NCBI GenBank assembly: GCA_017543445.1
Contig: JAFYGB010000065.1
Span: 1-36,783, forward strand
Direction of reading: 5' to 3'
Length of the DNA: 36,783 bases
From: Lachnospiraceae bacterium
GTDB lineage: Bacteria > Bacillota > Clostridia > Lachnospirales > Lachnospiraceae
The notes beneath the pieces were generated by a model. The model was not told the origin of the DNA and ran no database searches. It saw only the letters and a program-made list of their open reading frames with translations. Each line of letters opens with the position of its first letter. Within the stretch, counting starts at the first letter, position 1. Both the position numbers and the translations under genes were made by a program. This document shows, in pieces, positions 17,414 through 26,024 of the stretch.

Positions 17414-20209
17414 TTACTTCACGGACAATGTAATAACGTTCGAGTAGGCTTTCTGCCCATTCCCGTCCGTTACCACACAACGGAACTGCCAGCCGTTAAG
17501 GCCCGCCAGCGTGGCCACCGTAAGATTCGCGGTCTTCGCTCCGCTCTGCCCGGAGATCTTCCACTCCGCGGAGGAATTCTTTCGCGACTCCCACTGATAC
17601 TTCAGCGTCGCCCTGCCTGTTGCTGCCACAGACAATGTGAGCTTCGTCCCGGCTTTCACGCTCGCAGCGCTCGGCTGCTTCGTAATCTTCGGTACAAGCG
17701 ATACCGTCACGATGTTCGAGCAGACTCTCTGCCCGTTGCCATCCGTAATCACACAGCGGAACTGCCAACCGTGAAGGCCTGCGATCGTAGCCACCGAAAG
17801 CTTCGACGTCTTCGCACCGCTCTGTCCGGAGTTCGTCCATGCAGACGATGCATTCTTACGTGACTGCCACTGATACTTCAAAGTAGCCTTACCGGTCGCA
17901 ACCACCGTATACGTCAGTGTATCGCCGACCGTTACCGTCTTATTCGTCGGCTGGGTCGTGATCTTCGGTATACCGGTCACATTCACCGTCACTACATCCG
18001 AGTAAACCTTCCGCCCGCTTCCATCCGTTACCACACAACGGAACTGCCAGCCCTGTAAGCCTGCGGATGTAGCGACCGAAAGCTTCGAAGTCTTAGCGCC
18101 ATTCTGTCCGGAATTCGACCATGCAGACGAAGAATCTTTACGCGACTGCCACTGGTATTTCAGTGTACCGGTACCTGTTGCGTTAGCCGTGATCGTAAGT
18201 ACCTCTCCTGCGGTGACAGATGATTTATCGGAACGAACACTTACTGTCGGATCTGCACTCTTCCACTTAGAGATCGCAGTTACGGCCGGTGTCCACGATG
18301 GCTTTGTTTCGCCCTTCTTCAGCGGAATACAAGCCACGCAGATCGTCGTGTCCTTCGTATTCGTCAGGTGGATCGCCAGCTTTCTATAGTCGCTGTTGCT
18401 CGTCTGACCGGATACAGAACGGGACGTAGGAAGCAGTTTTGCGGACATCACGGAGAATTTACCGCCCTCACTGAGCAGGCCGACCCATAACCGATCGGAA
18501 CCGACGGTCACGATCGCACTTCTGCCATCCGAGGCAACGCTGATCTTACCCGAGGTGTGAGCGAACCAATAGATCTCGCCTGCTTTTTTCAGAGAGATCT
18601 CATCCTGTACGATGACGCAGTTCTTATCCTTGATCATCTTAAGGCCGCGGACCACGCTATTCGCGCCGCACGGTGCGTAGGCGGCAGTCAGGTCCGTTAC
18701 GGCAAATGATTCATTGCCCTCGCTGTATTGGGTTATGAGGCATTCTACACCCTCTGCCTGATCCAGATCCTTCGAAGGGTTGATCACCAGTGTATTGTGC
18801 CCCTCGGCCCGGATTCGGTAAGAATACAGTCGATTTTCCAGTTCATAGCTCTCATTTCCGAGATCGGTAAAGAATCTGGCGCCATTTGCCTCAACATAGA
18901 ATGATCCCAGGTCATAGTGGCCATGATATTTATAGTTATTCAACCCGGTGTGAAGCGCAGCAACAAGCCCGCTCACATCCCATGTATTTCTGAAGCTTGC
19001 GTTGGAGGCTCCGACCGCACCCCAGTCCGTAGGGATCGGGGTTCCGGAACCGGACTGACCATCCTCGTTGATCCACAAAACATCCAGATAATTAAACTCA
19101 TCCTCTGCGATCTTCTTCAGGCGGATCGACGAAATATCGTAGGAATCGTAATACTCACCGAGCCACAGGAACACGGCCCAGCCCGTATCACGGCTTTCAC
19201 GATCATCACCAAAGCTGAAGGATTTCGGCGTGTTGGAGCTCATGTAACGCACGAAATCGACGGATTTGCGTAGCCCCTCATGATCGGCGAGACCATAGTC
19301 CGTTCCCGTCGCACTGATGAGCGAGGAGGAGTTCAGGCCGAGATAATAGGTTGCATAATCCCAATAACCGAGTCCCTCCGTGTAGGTTCCGTCCTTCGCG
19401 CTGTACGCACGGCGAACAAACGAATAAGCTTCCTTGAAACCATAGGTGAGTACCTTAGCCGCAATGTCTTTTGCGTCCTTCTCATCGCCGATGGCCAGTG
19501 CTGCCATGTTCATGCTTCCGGTACATACCAATTTCCAGTTGTCGCCGGGATAATCCTGATACCAGCGATACGTACGGCTACGGTCACTGGGGTTATCCTC
19601 ATAATCCTGCAGGACCTGCTTCAGGCCCTTTTCGATCATGGCTTTTCGTAAAACCGCTCTCTGATCCTCGTTCATCCAGTTATAGAGCCAGTCATAACCG
19701 ATGGCAAATGCGGTCGTCATTTCCGCGGTGTCCAGGAAATGGTACGGGTTCCAATCCTTGAAGCTCGCTGCGGATACAAGTTCCTTATAGGCGCGCTCTG
19801 CATACTTTTCGTCGCCGAAGATGTTATACGCCAGAGCAAGCGCTGCAACACGGCGCTGTATTCTTTTCGAAGTTTCCAGAAGACGTATTCCATCCGTGAT
19901 CTCATACGGAAGTACTGCGGAACCGAGCTTTCCGTCCGCTTCTGCTTTCAATTTTTCGAGGAGAGTCGCTGTTACCGAACCGTCCCCGATATGTTTTCTC
20001 AAATTTGCAAACTTCTCCTCGGTCATGATGATCCTCGGATGGTTTTTCGTACCATTCTTTTCGATCATATCTTTGATGACCTGAGCACCATCGGTAAAAC
20101 TACCATAATCCCCACTTTGCGAATCCGCGGCTTCGGTATATGTAGGCCCGGATATCAGCCAAAGGATCACCCCAAACATAATCAAGATGCGTAGCATGCT
20201 TTTTTTCAT
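17414..20209 (-). CDS. Secreted heparinase II/III-like protein with three Ig-like domains
   Basis: A 931-residue secreted protein. The signal peptide spans about 1-27 (hydrophobic ILIMFGVILWLI, then TYTEAAD). Residues ~55-390 form an alpha/alpha-toroid domain (RIIMTEEKFANLRKHI; YQDYPGDNWKLVCTG; TYTEGLGYWDYATYY). Residues ~400-650 form the beta-sandwich Hepar_II_III-type domain (YKYHGHYDLGSFYVEANG with candidate catalytic His). Three Ig-like domains follow to the end. This family comprises polysaccharide lyases acting on uronic-acid glycans such as heparin/heparan, alginate or related polymers; specificity cannot be read here. AAGGAG lies 9 bases before the ATG. It is the middle gene of a three-gene operon (29 bp after one, 55 bp before the next). 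Confidence 0.82.
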   Translation of the reverse strand: MKKSMLRILIMFGVILWLISGPTYTEAADSQSGDYGSFTDGAQVIKDMIEKNGTKNHPRIIMTEEKFANLRKHIGDGSVTATLLEKLKAEADGKLGSAVLPYEITDGIRLLETSKRIQRRVAALALAYNIFGDEKYAERAYKELVSAASFKDWNPYHFLDTAEMTTAFAIGYDWLYNWMNEDQRAVLRKAMIEKGLKQVLQDYEDNPSDRSRTYRWYQDYPGDNWKLVCTGSMNMAALAIGDEKDAKDIAAKVLTYGFKEAYSFVRRAYSAKDGTYTEGLGYWDYATYYLGLNSSSLISATGTDYGLADHEGLRKSVDFVRYMSSNTPKSFSFGDDRESRDTGWAVFLWLGEYYDSYDISSIRLKKIAEDEFNYLDVLWINEDGQSGSGTPIPTDWGAVGASNASFRNTWDVSGLVAALHTGLNNYKYHGHYDLGSFYVEANGARFFTDLGNESYELENRLYSYRIRAEGHNTLVINPSKDLDQAEGVECLITQYSEGNESFAVTDLTAAYAPCGANSVVRGLKMIKDKNCVIVQDEISLKKAGEIYWFAHTSGKISVASDGRSAIVTVGSDRLWVGLLSEGGKFSVMSAKLLPTSRSVSGQTSNSDYRKLAIHLTNTKDTTICVACIPLKKGETKPSWTPAVTAISKWKSADPTVSVRSDKSSVTAGEVLTITANATGTGTLKYQWQSRKDSSSAWSNSGQNGAKTSKLSVATSAGLQGWQFRCVVTDGSGRKVYSDVVTVNVTGIPKITTQPTNKTVTVGDTLTYTVVATGKATLKYQWQSRKNASSAWTNSGQSGAKTSKLSVATIAGLHGWQFRCVITDGNGQRVCSNIVTVSLVPKITKQPSAASVKAGTKLTLSVAATGRATLKYQWESRKNSSAEWKISGQSGAKTANLTVATLAGLNGWQFRCVVTDGNGQKAYSNVITLSVK
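17417..18250 (-). repeat. Triple Ig-like module, copy in the heparinase-like gene
   Basis: Three tandem units of ~82-88 residues. Unit 1 begins TVSVRSDKSSVTAGE, unit 2 PKITTQPTNKTVTVGD, unit 3 PKITKQPSAASVKAG; each same-numbered unit is closest to its counterpart in the gene at 20239-23607. Confidence 0.87.
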
Positions 20210-20238
20210 AGTTTTTTCTCCTTATTTTCCTCTACATC

Positions 20239-23200
20239 TTACTTCACGGACAGTGTAACAACGTTCGAGTAGGCTTTCTGCCCGTTCCCGTCCGTTACCA
20301 CACACCGGAACTGCCAGCCGTTTAAGCCCGCCAGCGTAGCTATCGTAAGGGTCGCGGTCTTCGCCCCGCTCTGCCCGGAGTTCGTCCACTCCGCGGAGGA
20401 ATTTCTACGCGACTGCCACTGATACTTCAGTGTCGCCCTGCCTGTTGCTGCCACGGACAATGCGACCTTCGTCCCTGCTTTCACGCTCGCAGCGCTCGGC
20501 TGCTTCGTGATCTTTGGTACGAGCGATACCGTAACGGTACTCGAGTAGGCTTTCTGTCCACTGCCATCCGTCACAACGCAGCGGAACTGCCAGCCATGAA
20601 GCCCTGCGATCGTAGCCACGTTAAGCGCCGCGGTCTTCGCTCCGCTCTGCCCGGAGTTCGTCCATGCGGACGATGCATTCTTCCGCGACTGCCACTGATA
20701 TTTCAGTGTCGCCTTTCCGGTCGCCATCACCGTATACGTTAGCGTATCACCAACCGCAACCGTCTGATTCTTCGGCTGTGTCGTGATCTTCGGTACCCCC
20801 GTAACATTCACGGTCACTGTCTTCGAGTAAGACTTATACCCGCTTCCATCCGTTACAACACATCGAAACTGCCACCCGTTCAGGCCTGCGGACGTAGCGA
20901 CCGAAAGTTTCGCCGTCTTCGCCCCGTTTTGCGCAGAATTCGTCCAGGCCGACGAACTGTTTTTACGCGACTGCCACTGGTATTTCAGTGTACCGGCACC
21001 GGATGCATCCGCCGTGATCGTAAGTGTTTCCCCCGCCGTTACAGAAGACTTATCGGCACGGACACTCACCGTCGGAGCGGATGTTCCCACCAGTTTGAAT
21101 CGTTTGTTCGTCAGGTTGTTCTTATTGTCGAACCGAACGGTCGGATCGTCCTTGCTGCTCGTAAGTGCACTGACACTCTTATACTTCGAGGCCTCGTACA
21201 TCGCAAGGCAGATCGTCGCATCCGAAGGAAGCGTTCCATTGTAATCGAAAACATAGGTTTTCTGCTTGCCATCTTCAAAGGTGCCGTTTTTGATCAGGAT
21301 CGGATTTCCGAAGTTTGTTATCTTCTTTCCGTTTGCATCCGTGATCTCGGCGCATAGATAAATATCAAAATAGGCAGGAGCCAGGCCGGTATTTTTGATC
21401 GTTACCGCCAGTTTGTTATTCAGACGGGCTGCATTGACCACCGTGAAATTATATCCCAGGCGGTTACACATCGCGTCGATCGTGCTCTTCTGCTCTTTGT
21501 AAAACTCATAACTGCAATTGCTGTCCTGGTCGAGTGCATAGATCGACAGATGGGAGATCTCGATCGTTTCACGGAAGCGCTCCTGCGTCCAGTTTACGAG
21601 GGAGTATTCATTCTCCCGGACAGTATCCCGCATCCATGCGTACGGCCAGTAGTTCTCTCCGATCACCGGAAGGTTTGCGCGGTACGTCGGTACCAGGCTC
21701 CATTCCGAATGACCCAGAGAGATCAGACCGTCGTCTCTCTTGGTGATTCCCAGTGAGATCGCATACTCGTAGATCGCTCCACGCGCATTCGAAGGGAGCG
21801 CCAGCGTCGTCTTATGAAACGCCGCGGCGTAACAGTCGAGCATATCTTTCTGGATCTCCAGGGAAGGCATGAATTCGCCCACTGCAAATGAGTTATGCCA
21901 CTCGCCGTAATCGCCGAACGGCCGGATATCGATGAATTCCACTCTCGGATCTCCATCGTATTTTTTCGCTAAGGCTACGGCGAAATCCTTACATGCCTGC
22001 AGATAGACCGGATCATCCCACTTCGGAAACTCTACCGTTTTCGTGGTATCATCCCTGAGTTTTTCTGTATTTTTCTTCGCTCCTTTTGTGTAGACCCACT
22101 GCGGAACGTAATCTTCTTCTAGATAAGACGAATACGGCATGATCCGTATTCCATATGTCATGCCCTGCGCAGCACACGCTTCGAGCATCTGGTCAATGCT
22201 TGACCAGTCGTAATACCCTTCCCTCGGGTTGAGGTCGCACCATTTCGGCGAGCCGCTGACGATCGTCACTACATCCCACGCCGCATTCTTCTTCGAACCG
22301 CCGATGCCATACTCGAAAGCACTACTGAGCATGTAGGGCGTATAGGCCGTCATAACAAAGCCTTTATGCGGGTTCGAGATCGCTTTACCGGAAGCCTCGG
22401 TCTGATAGACCACGGACGGATTCGTTCCGAAATCGTAGACCGGATCGCCGAGATCGACCTGTGAAGGACTCGGGAAGAGAAGCTCCGCCATCATCTGCGC
22501 CAACAAATCCGCACCCTGTGCATTCGGGTTCAAGCCTTCCGCATAGTAATCGATCTGCTCGTAGTAACGGTTGATCTCCAAAAACTCCAGCCAAGGCCGG
22601 AACAGATCCAGATAGCCGACCTTTTCCTGCTTCGCGAGCTGCTCCAATTCCTTTCCGAACCACTTATGCTCCGGGAAGGGATATCCGTAGATATCGTCTT
22701 CTTCACCTTGCTGCTGCACCAGGTAGACCGTCATCCCCTTCGCTTTCGCACGGCGGATCACTTCCGTCATGTGGGCAATGTATTTCGAAGGATCGATCGG
22801 ATCATTGTTTTTTACGTAGTCTGTATACTCTTCGATATAATCATTGATGCCGACCGCCAGCACGAGGATATCGCCTTTTTTACCATAATATTCTACGGTC
22901 GGGAATGCGGTATTTTTCATGCTCTCCGCTTTAATACCGCTGATCGAGATATTCCGGACATCATAAGAAGCCATGTCGACGTACTTACTCAAATACATGC
23001 CCCAGCCTCGTTTTGAGTTGGCAGAAGCGTTATAGTACGTCGCCACGGTTGCATCGCCTGCAAGCCAGATCGTCGGTTTTGTTGTTGTTTTGGCGGATAC
23101 CTGCTGGATCTCGATCGTGCTGATCGAGAACTCGCTACCCACGCCAGATGTCGCATATATATTCAACTGGCCGTCCGTTACCGGGATGGTAAACGAATCG

Positions 23201-23607
23201 ACCGCATTATTTCCCTGCAAAAAGAAAAGCTGATTTATCCCTTCCGCATTTATCGTTGCCTTATTTACATTACCCGTCGTTACCGTGATCTTATAAACGC
23301 CCTGCGGCAAATCCACGGCCAAGTTCCCATCTCCCCCTTGGAAATGTATGGCATCACTAAGTGCTCCCCGTCCCGGGGCATCCACGTTCCGGGCCAGGCT
23401 TGTATCCCCGATCCCGTACCCCTTCTTCGGATCGTATTTATCCGTGGCGGAAACTCCGATATAACCGGTTGCCGTCCCCTTTCCGCCCAGATCAAATTTC
23501 ATCTGAACCAGACCGCCATTCGTATCTGCAGCCTGCGTCTTCACGTTCGCAAAACAAACGCCGAGTATGAGCCCCAGCGCAACGAACCATGTTGTAATTT
23601 GTTTCAT
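20239..23607 (-). CDS. Secreted degenerate SGNH plus DUF4832/GH-like protein with three Ig-like domains
   Basis: A 1122-residue secreted protein. Signal peptide 1-27. Residues ~30-170 resemble the beta-sandwich found before rhamnogalacturonan acetylesterases (FDLGGKGTATGYIGV). Residues ~178-378 are an SGNH/GDSL hydrolase fold with its catalytic Ser replaced by Ala186 (LAGDATVA) and the DxxH pair replaced (Tyr355, Gly358); GIND is kept. Residues ~405-835 form a DUF4874/DUF4832-type glycosidase-like barrel and sandwich (SNPHKGFVM, DIRPFGDYGEWH). Three Ig-like domains follow. The ATG at 23607 is chosen because its signal peptide parallels that of the beta-helix gene and GGGGG precedes it. First gene of the operon. 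Carbohydrate binding or cleavage is inferred. Confidence 0.8.
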   Translation of the reverse strand: MKQITTWFVALGLILGVCFANVKTQAADTNGGLVQMKFDLGGKGTATGYIGVSATDKYDPKKGYGIGDTSLARNVDAPGRGALSDAIHFQGGDGNLAVDLPQGVYKITVTTGNVNKATINAEGINQLFFLQGNNAVDSFTIPVTDGQLNIYATSGVGSEFSISTIEIQQVSAKTTTKPTIWLAGDATVATYYNASANSKRGWGMYLSKYVDMASYDVRNISISGIKAESMKNTAFPTVEYYGKKGDILVLAVGINDYIEEYTDYVKNNDPIDPSKYIAHMTEVIRRAKAKGMTVYLVQQQGEEDDIYGYPFPEHKWFGKELEQLAKQEKVGYLDLFRPWLEFLEINRYYEQIDYYAEGLNPNAQGADLLAQMMAELLFPSPSQVDLGDPVYDFGTNPSVVYQTEASGKAISNPHKGFVMTAYTPYMLSSAFEYGIGGSKKNAAWDVVTIVSGSPKWCDLNPREGYYDWSSIDQMLEACAAQGMTYGIRIMPYSSYLEEDYVPQWVYTKGAKKNTEKLRDDTTKTVEFPKWDDPVYLQACKDFAVALAKKYDGDPRVEFIDIRPFGDYGEWHNSFAVGEFMPSLEIQKDMLDCYAAAFHKTTLALPSNARGAIYEYAISLGITKRDDGLISLGHSEWSLVPTYRANLPVIGENYWPYAWMRDTVRENEYSLVNWTQERFRETIEISHLSIYALDQDSNCSYEFYKEQKSTIDAMCNRLGYNFTVVNAARLNNKLAVTIKNTGLAPAYFDIYLCAEITDANGKKITNFGNPILIKNGTFEDGKQKTYVFDYNGTLPSDATICLAMYEASKYKSVSALTSSKDDPTVRFDNKNNLTNKRFKLVGTSAPTVSVRADKSSVTAGETLTITADASGAGTLKYQWQSRKNSSSAWTNSAQNGAKTAKLSVATSAGLNGWQFRCVVTDGSGYKSYSKTVTVNVTGVPKITTQPKNQTVAVGDTLTYTVMATGKATLKYQWQSRKNASSAWTNSGQSGAKTAALNVATIAGLHGWQFRCVVTDGSGQKAYSSTVTVSLVPKITKQPSAASVKAGTKVALSVAATGRATLKYQWQSRRNSSAEWTNSGQSGAKTATLTIATLAGLNGWQFRCVVTDGNGQKAYSNVVTLSVK
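20242..21076 (-). repeat. Triple Ig-like module, copy in the SGNH/DUF4832 gene
   Basis: Three tandem units, unit 1 from TVSVRADKSSVTAGE, unit 3 ending in TLSVK at the stop. Near-identical in layout to 17417-18250, indicating duplication of the whole triple block rather than single units. Confidence 0.87.
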
Positions 23608-23645
23608 CCTGTCCCCCGTTACATTTGTGGAATAAAAAAATGCAC

Positions 23646-23678
23646 AAAAATAAGGACTGTGGTGCAGTCTCTCCTTAT
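23646..23678 (-). promoter_or_regulatory. Leader hairpin before the polysaccharide operon
   Basis: In the ~104-base leader, ATAAG and GACTG (separated by a GAGA bulge) pair with CAGTC and CTTAT (23650-23678), followed on the minus strand by TTTTTG and a second T7 run. It resembles a weak intrinsic terminator located before the start codon, so an attenuation role is possible. Confidence 0.4.
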
Positions 23679-23717
23679 GCATTCATTCATTCTTTTCAAA
23701 TATAACCCCGTACCTAG

Positions 23718-23746
23718 ATTATATACATTTTTCAGGACAAAATCAA
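23718..23746 (-). promoter_or_regulatory. Sigma-A promoter of the three-gene secreted-protein operon
   Basis: Minus-strand TTGATT (23746-23741), 17 bases, TATAAT (23723-23718). Predicted start near 23711. It lies just downstream of the tsf terminator. Confidence 0.7.
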
Positions 23747-23801
23747 CACGTGGCACCCTACGTATACGCGATTAACTCGACATTTGCCGAAAGAACAAAA
23801 A

Positions 23802-23829
23802 AAGGAGAACAGCAGATACCGTTCTCCTT
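23802..23829 (-). terminator. Intrinsic terminator of rpsB-tsf
   Basis: A perfect 9-bp stem (23802-23810 with 23821-23829, loop of 10) followed by TTTTTTTG on the minus strand, 37 bases after the tsf stop. Confidence 0.88.
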
Positions 23830-23865
23830 GATTCACTCTATGTTTTTTTGTAATGTTTAAGGTGA

Positions 23866-24948
23866 TTACTTACCCATCTGTGCAGCAACTTCTGCAGCGA
23901 AATCCTCGTTCTTTTTCTCCATGCCTTCGCCTACTTCGAAACGAACGAACTTGGTTACGACGATATCCTTCGATACGCTTGCAAGATAGTTAGCAACGCT
24001 CTGCTTACCATCCTCAGCCTTAACGTAAGCCTGATCCAGGAGGCAGATCTCCTTCATGTGCTTGGAAATACGGCCATCAACCAGACCGCTGAAGATCTTA
24101 TCGTTGAGGTAGTTGCTCTTATTCTCGAGAGCCATGCTAGCCAGAACACCCTTCGCACCGTCCGAAAGGAAGTTCGGAAGGTAGTTCATGTTGGACTTCT
24201 TCTCTTCGTAGATAGCGATATCCTCATCGCTCCATGCCTTCTCAGCAACTGCCTTATCGATGAGCTTCTGAAGGATGGGCTTCGGCAGAGTGAACGGATC
24301 GTTCAGGGAGCTGTCGATAACGATATCCTTAAGCTTAGCTGCTTCGTCTGCAGAGATGTTGGTTCTTGCAACATACTGCGGGTTCATAGCTGCGATCTGC
24401 ATCGCAACGTTTGTAAGAGCTTCCTTAGAAGCATCGTTGTTCGCACCGTTTGCTGCTACAAGTACGCCGATTTTACCGCCAGCGTGGATGTAGGAAGTAA
24501 CGATGTCACCGGTAACTCTCTCAAATCTGCGGAAGGAAAGCTTCTCACCGATCTGAAGGGTCTTCTCAGCAACGAGTGCCTGCAGGCCGTCCTCAAGGAG
24601 AGCTGCAACGTCCTCGCCGTCCTTACCACCATTCTTACCGGAAGCGAGTGCCTTATCAGCTACTTCCTGAACGAAGGACTGGAAGATCTCGTTCTTAGCA
24701 ACGAAGTCGGTCTCGGAGTTAACCTCAACAACTACTGCGCTGTTCGCGTCAGCAGCAACTTTGGTGATACCCTCTGCAGCGATTCTGCTGGCCTTCTTCT
24801 CCATCTTAGCTGCGCCGCTCTTCTTGAGAACGTCTACAGCTGCTTCCATATTACCGTCGGTCTCGGTCAATGCCTTTTTGCAGTCCATCATACCGGCGCC
24901 GGTCATCTCTCTTAACTCTTTTACCATAGATGCTGTAATAGCTGCCAT
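23866..24948 (-). CDS. tsf: Translation elongation factor Ts, with an insertion
   Basis: Exchanges GDP for GTP on EF-Tu. The 360-residue protein starts with the usual UBA-like region (ASMVKELREMTGAGMMDCKKAL), then SETDFVAKN, which contacts the EF-Tu nucleotide site, and ends with TKFVRFEVGEGMEKK. It is about 55-75 residues longer than most bacterial EF-Ts. The extra length appears to lie between about residues 210 and 285 (from LKDIVID to MALENKS), where other proteins go almost directly to the GRI.K...E.CLL region. AGGAGG precedes the ATG. It follows rpsB by 26 bp in the universal rpsB-tsf order and ends at a strong terminator. Confidence 0.96.
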   Translation of the reverse strand: MAAITASMVKELREMTGAGMMDCKKALTETDGNMEAAVDVLKKSGAAKMEKKASRIAAEGITKVAADANSAVVVEVNSETDFVAKNEIFQSFVQEVADKALASGKNGGKDGEDVAALLEDGLQALVAEKTLQIGEKLSFRRFERVTGDIVTSYIHAGGKIGVLVAANGANNDASKEALTNVAMQIAAMNPQYVARTNISADEAAKLKDIVIDSSLNDPFTLPKPILQKLIDKAVAEKAWSDEDIAIYEEKKSNMNYLPNFLSDGAKGVLASMALENKSNYLNDKIFSGLVDGRISKHMKEICLLDQAYVKAEDGKQSVANYLASVSKDIVVTKFVRFEVGEGMEKKNEDFAAEVAAQMGK

Positions 24949-24974
24949 GATCTAATTCCTCCTGTGGTGTTGGA

Positions 24975-25760
24975 TTATGCTTCGGTCATCTGCTCAACGT
25001 CGGTTACTACCTCAGTTGCTGCCATTGCCTCTTCAACATCTGCTACATCTGCAGCAGCATCCTCTTCTGCAACTGCCTCACCCTGCTTAGCCTCGATAAC
25101 AGCGTCTGCCATCTTGGAAACGATAAGCTTAACGGCACGGATCGCGTCGTCATTACCCGGGATAACGTAATCAAGTTCTTCCGGATCACAGTTGGTATCA
25201 GCGATACCGATCAGGGTGATACCCAGTGTGTGCGCTTCCTGAACACAGATGCGCTCCTTCTTGGGATCTACAACGAAAATAGCATCGGGAAGCTTCTTCA
25301 TGGTCTTGATACCGCCGAGGTTCTTCTCCAGCTTCTCCCACTCAGCCTTCAGCTTGATAACTTCCTTCTTAGGAAGTACGTCGAAGGTTCCGTCCTCGCT
25401 CATAGCCTCGATCTTCTTCAGACGATCGATACGGCTCTGGATGGTCTTGAAGTTGGTCAGCATACCGCCGAGCCATCTCTGATTAACATAGTACATACCG
25501 CAACGCTCTGCCTCGGACTGGATCGCGTCCTGAGCCTGCTTCTTCGTACCTACGAACAGGATGGTGCCGCCGTTTGCAACGATGTCTACAACTGCCTTGT
25601 AAGCCTCGTCGACCTTAACAACGGACTTCTGAAGGTCGATGATGTAGATGCTGTTACGCTCGGTGTAGATGTACGGAGCCATCTTAGGGTTCCATCTTCT
25701 CGTCTGATGTCCAAAGTGAACACCTGCTTCCAAAAGCTGCTTCATTGAAATAACACTCAT
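24975..25760 (-). CDS. rpsB: 30S ribosomal protein S2
   Basis: Component of the small ribosomal subunit. The 261-residue protein carries the S2 hallmarks: [22 protein letters not shown] near the start, the [13 protein letters not shown] segment, and [10 protein letters not shown]-like and PGNDDAIRA sections. The last ~35 residues are an Ala/Glu/Asp-rich acidic tail, variable in this family. AAAGGAGAG precedes the ATG. It is the first gene of rpsB-tsf, with a long (~207-base) leader. In many Bacillota codY lies just upstream; here a lipoprotein gene on the other strand separates them. Confidence 0.97.
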   Translation of the reverse strand: MSVISMKQLLEAGVHFGHQTRRWNPKMAPYIYTERNSIYIIDLQKSVVKVDEAYKAVVDIVANGGTILFVGTKKQAQDAIQSEAERCGMYYVNQRWLGGMLTNFKTIQSRIDRLKKIEAMSEDGTFDVLPKKEVIKLKAEWEKLEKNLGGIKTMKKLPDAIFVVDPKKERICVQEAHTLGITLIGIADTNCDPEELDYVIPGNDDAIRAVKLIVSKMADAVIEAKQGEAVAEEDAAADVADVEEAMAATEVVTDVEQMTEA

Positions 25761-25968
25761 GTCATTCTCTCCTTTGATTTGGTTTTTCTTCCATATAGTA
25801 TCCGCAGGGACCTATCCTCGCAGCCAGTGCTTGTAAGTCATCGGAAAATGTGGTAAAATCGATTTGTTGATAAATCGATCAACACCGCATCTCCATACAG
25901 GCATTTGCCGCTTAAGGCACCGTCCTGCGCCACCCTATATGTGATATTTGTGCAGCTATCGCCGCCAA
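25761..25968 (-). promoter_or_regulatory. Long structured leader of rpsB
   Basis: About 207 bases lie between the predicted promoter and the rpsB ATG. The stretch contains an 8-bp hairpin (25858-25865 with 25872-25879) followed by TTTTACC on the minus strand, and an overlapping alternative 6-bp stem (GTTGAT with ATCAAC) that excludes it. S2 autoregulates its mRNA in some bacteria, so a leader site is plausible. I see no match to a known motif by eye. Confidence 0.35.
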
Positions 25969-25976
25969 TTTAACAT
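25948..25976 (+). promoter_or_regulatory. Candidate promoter of the lipoprotein gene
   Basis: TTGTGC (25948-25953), 17 bases, TAACAT (25971-25976). Its -10 overlaps the -10 of the divergent rpsB promoter. Weak -35 match, so tentative. Confidence 0.4.
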
Positions 25977-26003
25977 TTTACCATGGGAATATAGGAAATG
26001 CAA
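25975..26003 (-). promoter_or_regulatory. Candidate sigma-A promoter of rpsB-tsf
   Basis: Minus-strand TTGCAT (26003-25998), 17 bases, TAAAAT (25980-25975) with an extended TGG before it. Predicted start near 25968. Confidence 0.55.
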
Positions 26004-26024
26004 GCGTTTTTTTTGGGAGGAATT

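Noticed and set aside
14023-21076. CRISPR-like or simple-repeat array
   Set aside because: The repeats are ~250-base coding units for Ig-like domains, not short repeats with unique spacers.
23608-23682. 25-codon extension of the SGNH/DUF4832 protein
   Set aside because: It would precede the signal peptide and cross the leader hairpin; the internal ATG parallels the start of the paralogous signal peptide.
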